Below are positions 1 through 5,559 of a stretch of 7,818 nt of DNA, piece after piece. This DNA comes from an uncultured Pseudomonadota bacterium (lineage in GTDB: Bacteria; Pseudomonadota; Gammaproteobacteria; Burkholderiales; SCOH01), in contig CALMFQ010000155.1 of assembly GCA_937863215.1 (NCBI GenBank), positions 1 to 7,818 of the forward strand, written 5' to 3'. The translations under genes were made by a program, and so were the position numbers. The notes below the pieces were generated by a model. The model was given only the letters and a program-made list of their open reading frames with translations. It was not told where the DNA came from and did not search any database. Position 1 is the stretch's first letter, and the number at the start of each line of letters is the position of its first letter.

Positions 1-2
1 TC

Positions 3-977
3 CGGGCGCCCGAGCCCGGCGACGCCGACGTCCTGCAGATACACACCCTGCCGCTGCCGCGCATCGGTGCCGACGACGTGCTGATCCGCGTTGCCGCCGC
101 CGGGCTCAACCGGCTGGATATTTTCCAGCGCGAAGGCCGCTACCCGCCGCCGCGTGGCGTCACCGACGTGCTGGGGCTGGAAGTGGCCGGAGAGATCGTC
201 GCCTGCGGTGCCGCGGTCAGTCGCTATCGCCCCGGTGACCGCGTCTGCGCGCTGCTCGCCGGCGGCGGCTATGCCGAATATGCCAAGGCACCGGCCGATC
301 TGTGTCTGCCGGTGCCGCAGGGGTTGTCGCTGCAACAGGCGGCGGCCTTGCCGGAAGCGGTGTTCACCGTCTGGCACAACGTCTTTCAGCGCGCCGCGCT
401 GCAGCCGGGTGAAACGCTGCTGGTACAGGGTGGCGCCAGCGGCATCGGCACCACGGCGATCCAGCTGGCGCGCGCCTTTGGCCATCGGGTGTTCGTCACG
501 GCCGGCAGCGAGGACAAATGCCGTGCCTGCATCGAGCTGGGCGCCGAACAGGCAATCAACTACCGCAGCGAGGATTTCGTCGAGCACGTACTGGCGGCGA
601 CACAAGGCAAAGGTGTCGATGTGATTCTCGACATGGTCGGCGGCAATTACCTGCTGCGCGAATTGAAGGCACTGGCAGACGACGGCCGCATCTGCCTGAT
701 CGCCTTCCTTGGCGGCGCCAAGGCGGAAGTCAATCTGGCCGACATGCTGCGGCGCCGGCTGACGCTGACCGCATCCACGCTGCGCTCGCGCGACATCGGC
801 TTCAAGGCGGCGCTGGCGCGGGCCGTGGAGCGGCACGTCTGGCCGCAGATCGCCAGCGGCGCGGTGCGGCCGGTCATTCATGCCAGTTTCGAATTCGCTG
901 CAGTGGCCCGTGCGCAGCGCGAGCTGGAAAGCGGCCAGCATATCGGCAAGATAGTCCTGACGCTGCCTGCAGCCTGA
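3..977 (+). CDS. NAD(P)H quinone oxidoreductase, PIG3 (TP53I3-like) family, 5' partial
   Basis: Zinc-independent medium-chain dehydrogenase/reductase that should reduce quinones with NAD(P)H in the cytoplasm; the natural substrate cannot be read from the sequence. The open frame runs from the window edge, and the codons before the GTG at 78 already encode a typical family N-terminus (PEPGDADVLQI, then PLPRIGADDVLIRV). The real start is therefore upstream and only about 5-8 residues are missing; 324 codons are visible. The GroES-like domain comes first (GLNRLDIFQREG, VLGLEVAGEI). The Rossmann nucleotide-binding loop GGASGIGTTAIQLA begins at base 429, preceded by LPEAVFTVWHNVFQRA, which is characteristic of PIG3-type enzymes. 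The C-terminus (TLTASTLRSRD, VRPVIHASF, GQHIGKIVL) also fits this subfamily. No zinc-binding cysteine cluster is seen. The stop TGA is at 975-977, 43 bases before the HDOD gene. The family call is firm; the exact start is out of view. Confidence 0.93.
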   Translation, partial: RAPEPGDADVLQIHTLPLPRIGADDVLIRVAAAGLNRLDIFQREGRYPPPRGVTDVLGLEVAGEIVACGAAVSRYRPGDRVCALLAGGGYAEYAKAPADLCLPVPQGLSLQQAAALPEAVFTVWHNVFQRAALQPGETLLVQGGASGIGTTAIQLARAFGHRVFVTAGSEDKCRACIELGAEQAINYRSEDFVEHVLAATQGKGVDVILDMVGGNYLLRELKALADDGRICLIAFLGGAKAEVNLADMLRRRLTLTASTLRSRDIGFKAALARAVERHVWPQIASGAVRPVIHASFEFAAVARAQRELESGQHIGKIVLTLPAA

Positions 978-986
978 TGCTATAAA
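957..986 (+). promoter_or_regulatory. Candidate sigma70 promoter for the HDOD gene
   Basis: CTGACG at 957-962 (4 of 6 to the -35 consensus) lies 18 bases before TATAAA at 981-986 (5 of 6 to the -10 consensus). Transcription would begin near 993, leaving a leader of about 28 bases before the GTG at 1021. The -35 lies within the last codons of the quinone oxidoreductase gene. The A/T-rich stretch 981-994 stands out in this GC-rich window. Read by eye only. Confidence 0.4.
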
Positions 987-1010
987 AAATTATCAGAATC
1001 AGATAGCCGC

Positions 1011-1015
1011 GGAGG
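1011..1015 (+). promoter_or_regulatory. Shine-Dalgarno site that fixes the GTG start at 1021
   Basis: GGAGG at 1011-1015 lies 5 bases before the GTG at 1021. This strong site is the reason for choosing a GTG start. Confidence 0.8.
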
Positions 1016-1020
1016 CTGCC

Positions 1021-1926
1021 GTGCTCGAAACACGACTGGAGACTTTCCAGGCCTGGGTGTTGTACCTGTCCGAGTCGGAAATTCCGGTGCTGCGGCGTAG
1101 CATCGACGAACTGGCCCGGCTGAAGGAAAACGAGGACAACATCACCAGCCGCGATATCGCCAACGTACTGTTGCACGATCCGTTATTGTCGCTGAAAGTG
1201 ATCCGCTACCTGCAGGAACACCGCAAGCAGAGCCAGACCACCGATATCACCACCGGCGCACGCGCAGTGATGATGCTGGGCACCACGCCATTTTTCAATT
1301 CATTCGCCGGCCAGACTGCGCTGGAAGACCATTTGCGCGATCATCCGCAGGCACTGGCCGGCATCATGCGCGTCCTGAGCCGCTCATTCCACGCCGCAAT
1401 CTACGCCCGCGAAATGGCCACGCTGCGCCATGATGCGGAAGTTGACGAAATCACCGAGGCGGCGTTGCTGCACGATCTGGCGGAAATTCTGCTGTGGTGC
1501 TTCGCCCCCAGGTTCGCACAGGAAATCCGCCGGCTGCAGCAACAGGACCCGGCCCTGCGCAGCAGTGCAGCGCAGCAGACCGTACTCGGTTTCCGCACGC
1601 AGACGCTGCAGCAGGCGCTCAACCGTATCTGGCACATGCCGCAACTGCTGCAGGATTTGATGGACGACAACCACCCGGAATCGCCGCGTGCGTTGAACGT
1701 ATCGCTGGCGGTGGCACTGGCACGGCACACGGCCAACGGCTGGTACGATGCGGCACTGCCGGACGATTATCAGGGCATTCAGGCGCTGCTGCGGCTGGAT
1801 GCCGATCACACCCGCCAGATCATTCTGCGCAGCACACTGCTGGCGGCACGCAGCGCCCAATGGTACGCCTGCCCGCCAAGCGCAGCGCTGCTGCCGCTGG
1901 AGCCGCCCAGCGCCGCGCCGGCATGA
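1021..1926 (+). CDS. HDOD-domain protein (signal transduction, degenerate HD fold)
   Basis: A 301-residue soluble protein whose body matches the HDOD domain, a non-enzymatic relative of HD phosphohydrolases found in bacterial signalling and regulatory proteins. Visible landmarks are ITSRDIANVLLHDPLLSLKVIRYL (split here as ITSRDIANVL at 41-50 and LHDPLLSLKV at 51-60), the helix around SRSFHAAIYAREMA (H124), and an HD pair at H151-D152 in ALLHDLAEILLW. Later HD-type histidines are not evident: the segment usually reading GxDHAEVG is here LGFRTQTLQQAL (189-200). I therefore infer no phosphodiesterase activity. The C-terminus (about 285-301) is a Pro/Ala-rich tail, and no receiver, GGDEF or EAL domain is attached. 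The GTG start has a strong ribosome binding site. The gene ends 63 bases before the GspE-like ATPase on the same strand, so the two may be co-expressed, although a promoter-like element sits between them. The domain call is good; the function is unknown. Confidence 0.85.
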   Translation: MLETRLETFQAWVLYLSESEIPVLRRSIDELARLKENEDNITSRDIANVLLHDPLLSLKVIRYLQEHRKQSQTTDITTGARAVMMLGTTPFFNSFAGQTALEDHLRDHPQALAGIMRVLSRSFHAAIYAREMATLRHDAEVDEITEAALLHDLAEILLWCFAPRFAQEIRRLQQQDPALRSSAAQQTVLGFRTQTLQQALNRIWHMPQLLQDLMDDNHPESPRALNVSLAVALARHTANGWYDAALPDDYQGIQALLRLDADHTRQIILRSTLLAARSAQWYACPPSAALLPLEPPSAAPA

Positions 1927-1955
1927 GGTAACTGGCTTCCCGTCACGGCGCGGGC

Positions 1956-1961
1956 TATAGT
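1956..1961 (+). promoter_or_regulatory. Candidate -10 element upstream of the GspE-like gene
   Basis: TATAGT at 1956-1961 (5 of 6 to consensus) lies in the gap after the HDOD stop. The best -35 at usual spacing is weak (CTGGCT at 1932-1937, 18-base spacer, 3 of 6). Transcription would begin near 1968, about 22 bases before the ATG at 1990. This argues against the in-frame GTG at 1960, which would lie inside the -10 itself. Confidence 0.35.
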
Positions 1962-1989
1962 GCCGGCAGTCATTGTTGATGCAGATATC

Positions 1990-3765
1990 ATGAGCAGCTC
2001 CACCCCGGTATTCGATCTGAAAAACGTGCTGGCCGAACTGATTCGCGACGGCCTGGTCGCACGTCACGACGCCGAGAGCATGTACATCGGCACCCGCACC
2101 CGCGAACGCGCCGAGGCGCACCCGCTACAGCTGGTGGCAGAGCAGAAATGGCAATCGGCCGAGCCGGTGCCGCGCCCGCTGACAATCGAAGTGCTGATGG
2201 AATGGCTGGCGCGCAAGACCGGCCTGAGCTACTACCATATCGACCCACTCAAGATCGACGCGCCCAAGGTCTGCGCCATGGTGTCGCACGGATTTGCCAC
2301 GCGCTACAAGATTCTGCCGGTCGATGTGAATACGCGCGAAGTGGTGATTGCCACCGCCAACCCCTACGATCGCGAATGGGAAAAGCAGCTGGAACACGCC
2401 ACCCGCCTGTCGATCCGCCGGGTGGTGTCGAATCCGCAGGATATCGTCCGCTATCTGGGCGAATTCTACAGCCTGTCGCGCTCGCTGAAAGGTGCCAGCA
2501 AGGTGCAGACCGGCGCCGGTATTGGTGTCGCCTCGTTCGAACAACTGGTCGAACTGGGCAAGATGGGTTCGCTCGACGCCAACGACCAGCACATCGTCAC
2601 CGTCGTCGACTGGCTGCTGCAATACGCCTACGACCAGGGTGCCAGCGACATCCACCTGGAGCCGCGCCGCGACAGCGGCAATGTGCGCTTTCGCATCGAT
2701 GGCGTAATGCATCTGGTGCACCAGATTCCCACTGCGGTGCTGAACGCGGTGACCAACCGCATCAAACTGCTGAGCCGCATGGACATCGTCGAAAAACGCC
2801 GCCCGCAGGATGGCCGGATCAAGACCCGCACCCAGAGCGGCGAAGAAATCGAGTTGCGGCTATCGACCATGCCGACCGCATTCGGCGAAAAGCTGGTGTT
2901 GCGTATCTTCAACCCGGAGGTATTGGTCAAATCGTTTCGTGAACTGGGCTTCACCGACGACGAATTCGCTACCTGGGAAAAACTCATCGCACAACCGAAC
3001 GGCATCATCCTGGTAACCGGCCCGACCGGCTCGGGCAAGACCACCACGCTGTACACGACGATGCGGCATCTGGCGCAGCCGGAGGTAAACGTCTGCACCG
3101 TGGAAGATCCGATTGAAATGGTGATGCCGCAGCTGAACCAGATGCAGGTACAGCAGAACATCGGCCTCGGTTTTGCCGAGGGTGTACGCACCCTGCTGCG
3201 CCAGGACCCGGACATCATCATGATCGGCGAAATACGCGACCGCGAAACCGCCGAAATGGCAACCCAGGCAGCGCTGACCGGCCATCTGGTATTGAGCAGC
3301 CTGCATACCAACGACGCACCGTCGGCCATTGCGCGCCTGATCGACATCGGCATTCCGCCCTACATGATCAATGCCACGCTGCTCGGCGTAGTGGCGCAGC
3401 GGCTGGTGCGCACGCTGTGCCCGCACTGCAGGAAGCCGGCGCCGATCGATGAATTGATGTGGCAGGATTTCGTCAAACCCTGGCGCGCCAACCTGCCGAC
3501 AACGGCACAGGCACCGGCCGGCTGTATCGAATGCCGCATGACCGGCTACAAGGGCCGCACGGCGATTTACGAAATGCTGACCATCTCGCCGACCATGCGC
3601 CAGGTAATCAGCAGTCACACCGAGGCCAACGCGATCCGGCGGCAAGCATTGCGCGACGGCATGCGGCCATTGCGCATCAGCGGTGCAATCAAGGTCGGCC
3701 AGGGCCAGACCACCATGGAAGAAGTCGCCAAGGTCACACCGCCGGCACAGGCAGACGACACCTGA
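1990..3765 (+). CDS. GspE/PulE-type secretion/pilus assembly ATPase, orphan
   Basis: Cytoplasmic hexameric motor ATPase of the type II secretion / type IV pilus superfamily, 591 residues from the ATG at 1990. A MshEN/T2SSE_N-like N-terminal region (about 60-165, with YYHIDPLKID and ATRYKILPVD) is followed by the ATPase core: Asp box ASDIHLEPRRDSGNVRFRID (218-237), Walker A GPTGSGKT (344-351, K350), Walker B IIMIGEIRD (409-417, E414) and His box GHLVLSSLHT (431-440). A tetracysteine zinc site follows (C477, C480, C512, C515). All hallmark residues are intact, so it should be active. The zinc site favours a GspE/PilB-like assembly ATPase over a PilT-like retraction ATPase. No pilC, gsp or pilin gene is visible nearby, so its system is unknown; from memory, similar orphan GspE-like proteins occur in Betaproteobacteria. 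A GTG at 1960 would add ten residues, but it overlaps the likely -10. The ATG at 1990 has no clear Shine-Dalgarno site. Confidence 0.92.
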   Translation: MSSSTPVFDLKNVLAELIRDGLVARHDAESMYIGTRTRERAEAHPLQLVAEQKWQSAEPVPRPLTIEVLMEWLARKTGLSYYHIDPLKIDAPKVCAMVSHGFATRYKILPVDVNTREVVIATANPYDREWEKQLEHATRLSIRRVVSNPQDIVRYLGEFYSLSRSLKGASKVQTGAGIGVASFEQLVELGKMGSLDANDQHIVTVVDWLLQYAYDQGASDIHLEPRRDSGNVRFRIDGVMHLVHQIPTAVLNAVTNRIKLLSRMDIVEKRRPQDGRIKTRTQSGEEIELRLSTMPTAFGEKLVLRIFNPEVLVKSFRELGFTDDEFATWEKLIAQPNGIILVTGPTGSGKTTTLYTTMRHLAQPEVNVCTVEDPIEMVMPQLNQMQVQQNIGLGFAEGVRTLLRQDPDIIMIGEIRDRETAEMATQAALTGHLVLSSLHTNDAPSAIARLIDIGIPPYMINATLLGVVAQRLVRTLCPHCRKPAPIDELMWQDFVKPWRANLPTTAQAPAGCIECRMTGYKGRTAIYEMLTISPTMRQVISSHTEANAIRRQALRDGMRPLRISGAIKVGQGQTTMEEVAKVTPPAQADDT

Positions 3766-3840
3766 AAGTCAGCTTGCGCCGAGTCTGCACGGCCCAAAAA
3801 ACCTTCAATCGGCACTCGCCGCGCGTTAGCCAGATACTGT

Positions 3841-3859
3841 TGCGGGAAGTTTTCCCGCA
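3841..3859. repeat. Perfect 8-bp hairpin (P2)
   Basis: TGCGGGAA at 3841-3848 is exactly complementary to TTCCCGCA at 3852-3859 across a three-base loop. No T-run follows on either strand, so it is not a standard intrinsic terminator, though it could protect a 3' end. Confidence 0.6.
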
Positions 3860-3862
3860 TGC

Positions 3863-3908
3863 CAAGATGAATTCCCTGCGCCACCCGACCGGTGGCGCAT
3901 GCGTCTTG
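3863..3908. repeat. Long two-part hairpin (P3) with perfect 9-bp upper stem
   Basis: The upper stem TGCGCCACC (3877-3885) pairs perfectly with GGTGGCGCA (3891-3899) around a five-base loop. A lower stem CAAGATG (3863-3869) pairs with CGTCTTG (3902-3908), with one G-U pair, across an asymmetric internal loop of 7 and 2 bases. Only TGCGTCTTG follows the upper stem, so terminator function is uncertain. Confidence 0.6.
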
Positions 3909-3913
3909 TACCG

Positions 3914-3937
3914 CCGGAGCGCAAGCAGCGCGTCCGG
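3914..3937 (+). terminator. GC-rich hairpin (P4) before a weak T-rich stretch, possible terminator
   Basis: CCGGA+GCGC (3914-3922) pairs with GCGC+TCCGG (3928-3937) with one bulged G at 3932 and a five-base loop. TTCGGCTTTT (3938-3947) follows, the closest thing in this gap to a U-tract on the + strand. It could end the upstream transcript or attenuate the hydrolase gene. The U-tract is interrupted, so the call is tentative. Confidence 0.3.
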
Positions 3938-3984
3938 TTCGGCTTTTGCGGCGCCAGATAGAGCCGGAACCAGCCCCGCAACCG

Positions 3985-3988
3985 GGAG
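3985..3988 (+). promoter_or_regulatory. Shine-Dalgarno site of the hydrolase gene
   Basis: GGAG at 3985-3988, inside the purine run GGGAGAAGG (3984-3992), lies 6 bases before the ATG at 3995. It fixes the start that yields an intact lipoprotein signal peptide. Confidence 0.75.
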
Positions 3989-3994
3989 AAGGCC

Positions 3995-4897
3995 ATGCGC
4001 AAACTGCTACTGCTGTCATTGCTGCTGTTGCTGTCGGCCTGCTCGCCGCTGATACTGGTTGACACATTCACCCCGCACGACACCTACCGCTTTGCTGCCA
4101 GCCGCGCCTATGGCGAACAGGAACGCCAGCAACTGGATATTTACCAGCCACTGGCAATTACAGCGCAGTCCAAGGCGCCGGTGGTGGTGTTTTTCTATGG
4201 CGGACGCTGGCAGTTCGGCGCGCGCAGCGAATACCGCTTTGTTGCCGAGGCACTGGCCTCGCACGGTTTTATCGTGGTGGTGCCGGATTACCGTCTGTAT
4301 CCACAGGTCCGTTACCCGGAGTTTCTCGACGACAGCGCCCGGGCAGTGGCTTGGGTAGCGCAACACATCGGCGCCTACGGCGGCGATCCGGCCAATATCC
4401 ATCTGATGGGGCATAGTGCCGGCGCCTACAACGCCATCATGCTGACGGTGAATCCGAGCTATCTGCAGCGTGCCGGGATGCAGCGCCGCATCCGCAGTGC
4501 CGTCGGCATGGCCGGGCCCTACGATTTCCTGCCGATCAGCGATCCGGCACTACAGCAGATTTTCGGCCCGGCCAGCGGCTGGCCCGCCACCCAGCCGATC
4601 AGCTACGTCTCGGCAACCAGCCCGCCGATACTCCTGCAAACCGGCAGCGACGACGAAGTGGTGAAGCCCCGCAATAGCGAGAGCCTTGCTGTGCGGCTGC
4701 GCGAACACGGCGTCAAAACCGAGCTGATCGAATACCAGGGCTTGAGTCACGCAGCGCTGGTCGGTGTGCTGGCGTACCCGCTGCGCTTCCGTTCCGCCAG
4801 CGTACTGGCCGACGTCGAGCAGTTCCTGCAGCGCCAGACAGGCCAGCCGGCAATGTTGCATGCAAGCGGCGCCGCAACTGCGGCCGAAGCCAGATAG
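3995..4897 (+). CDS. Lipoprotein alpha/beta hydrolase (esterase/carboxylesterase-like)
   Basis: A 300-residue predicted lipoprotein with an alpha/beta-hydrolase fold, probably an esterase of unknown substrate. Residues 1-16 form a lipoprotein signal peptide: basic MRK, a run of leucines, then lipobox L13-S14-A15-C16. Ser at +2 after the lipidated Cys suggests sorting to the outer membrane. The nucleophile is S141 in GHSAG (139-143), the probable acid is D220 in GSDDEVV, and the base is H252 in GLSHAAL. The oxyanion-hole segment reads FFYGGRWQFG (66-75), with Tyr where many hormone-sensitive-lipase-like enzymes have His of HGG. PDYRLYPQVRYP (97-108) is typical of this esterase group. The last 15 or so residues are an Ala-rich tail beyond the fold. 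The gene follows the hairpin-rich gap and converges with the glycosylase gene 30 bases downstream. Confidence 0.88.
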   Translation: MRKLLLLSLLLLLSACSPLILVDTFTPHDTYRFAASRAYGEQERQQLDIYQPLAITAQSKAPVVVFFYGGRWQFGARSEYRFVAEALASHGFIVVVPDYRLYPQVRYPEFLDDSARAVAWVAQHIGAYGGDPANIHLMGHSAGAYNAIMLTVNPSYLQRAGMQRRIRSAVGMAGPYDFLPISDPALQQIFGPASGWPATQPISYVSATSPPILLQTGSDDEVVKPRNSESLAVRLREHGVKTELIEYQGLSHAALVGVLAYPLRFRSASVLADVEQFLQRQTGQPAMLHASGAATAAEAR

Positions 4898-4898
4898 T

Positions 4899-4917
4899 GC
4901 CAGCCGCTACGGCCGGC
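4899..4917. terminator. Small inverted repeat between convergent genes, weak terminator candidate
   Basis: GCC-A-GCCG (4899-4906) and CGGC-C-GGC (4910-4917) face each other across a three-base loop. The single mismatch becomes a G-U pair when read on the - strand, so it would fold slightly better for the glycosylase transcript. It fills most of the 30 bases between the two stop codons. There is no T-run on either side, hence low confidence. Confidence 0.25.
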
Positions 4918-4927
4918 GCGGAAAACG

Positions 4928-5557
4928 TCAGTATTCGACCGGCAGCGGGTCGAGGCTGCGCCACAGATACCAGGTTGCCACGGTACACCACGGCTGCCAG
5001 CGGCGCGCGATCTCGCGCATCTTCAGCTTGCTGATCGGCTGGCCCTGATTGTAGAAGCCGGACATCGCACGTTGCAGGCCGATATCGTCAACCGGCAGCA
5101 CATTCGGCCGCGCCATGAAGAAAATCAGGAACATTTCGGCAGTCCACTGGCCGATGCCGCGAATCTGCATCAGCCGGCGGGTCACCTCGGCATCGTCGTA
5201 ACCGCCCCACTCCGCCGGATCGAACGGATTGGCGACAAAATATTCGGCCAGATCATACAGATAGCTCACCTTGCGCGACGACAGGCCACACCCCTGCAGC
5301 TCGGCGGCCGGTAAGGCCAGAAACGCATGCGGTTCGATTGTGCCGACGCGTTCGCTGACCCGCTGCCAGATCGTGTCGGCAGCTTTTACCGAAACCTGCT
5401 GGCCGACGATCGAGCGCGCCAGCGTGAAAAAAGCATCGCCGCGACTGCGCAGATGCAGGCCGCGATGTTCGCCGATCAGTTGCGCCAGGATTTCATCCGC
5501 CGCCGACAACTCTGCGCTCGCCTGCGGCCAGTATTCGGGATGAACGAGTACGGTCAT
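4928..5557 (-). CDS. DNA-3-methyladenine glycosylase II (AlkA-like, HhH-GPD)
   Basis: Base-excision repair enzyme of 209 residues that should remove alkylated bases such as 3-methyladenine from DNA. The HhH-GPD fold is shown by SIVGQQVSVKAA (49-60), GLSSRKVSYLYDLA (91-104), and the helix-hairpin-helix QIRGIGQWTAEMFLIFF (131-147). VLPVDDIGLQRA (153-164) carries the catalytic aspartate, D158 by analogy with AlkA D238. It is much shorter than E. coli AlkA (about 280 residues) because the N-terminal domain is absent; compact forms of this length are common. No cysteine pattern of an iron-sulfur cluster is seen, which argues against endonuclease III or MutY. The ATG at 5555-5557 lies 2 bases after the pmbA stop with no evident Shine-Dalgarno site, so translation is probably coupled to pmbA. 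Confidence 0.93.
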   Translation of the reverse strand: MTVLVHPEYWPQASAELSAADEILAQLIGEHRGLHLRSRGDAFFTLARSIVGQQVSVKAADTIWQRVSERVGTIEPHAFLALPAAELQGCGLSSRKVSYLYDLAEYFVANPFDPAEWGGYDDAEVTRRLMQIRGIGQWTAEMFLIFFMARPNVLPVDDIGLQRAMSGFYNQGQPISKLKMREIARRWQPWCTVATWYLWRSLDPLPVEY

Positions 5558-5559
5558 GG

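Larger units (their letters stand above)
3766..3994 (+). other. Hairpin-rich intergenic region, candidate structured RNA or leader
   Basis: This 229-base gap between the GspE-like ATPase and the hydrolase holds no convincing gene but many inverted repeats. Read as + strand RNA they are: P1, GCGC+CGAGT (3776-3784) with ACTCG-cc-GCGC (3814-3824); P2 at 3841-3859; P3 at 3863-3908; P4 at 3914-3937; and P5, GGTTC-GGCT (3936-3944) with AGCCGGAACC (3962-3971). P2, P3 and P4 are packed with only 3-5 bases between them. The last part, including GGAG at 3985-3988, is the hydrolase leader. I match it to no known RNA family from memory. It could be the 3' end of the upstream transcript, a 5' leader, a small RNA, or palindromic repeats of the REP type. 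Confidence 0.45.

Noticed and set aside
78..80. GTG at 78 as the start of the quinone oxidoreductase
   Set aside because: The 25 codons before it encode the normal N-terminal strand of the family, so the true start is left of the window. This is not a truncated gene.
1384..2121. 245-codon open frame on the - strand opposite the HDOD gene
   Set aside because: It crosses two real genes and the promoter-like gap between them, and the product has no recognisable motif.
2860..3645. Open frames on the - strand opposite the GspE-like gene (also 2628-3353 and 2125-2721)
   Set aside because: They lie across the Walker, Asp and His box region of a well-conserved gene and give products rich in Arg, Ser and Ala with no recognisable domain.
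3766..3994. Cyclic di-GMP (GEMM) or other known riboswitch in the hairpin-rich gap
   Set aside because: I could not match the conserved bases of any riboswitch I remember. An Rfam search would decide.
3459..4052. Open frame running from inside the GspE-like gene through the gap to the hydrolase start
   Set aside because: The first part is an out-of-frame shadow of the ATPase gene and the last part overlaps the signal peptide codons. The possible ATG at 3867-3869 inside the gap has no ribosome binding site, and that stretch is better explained by hairpins.
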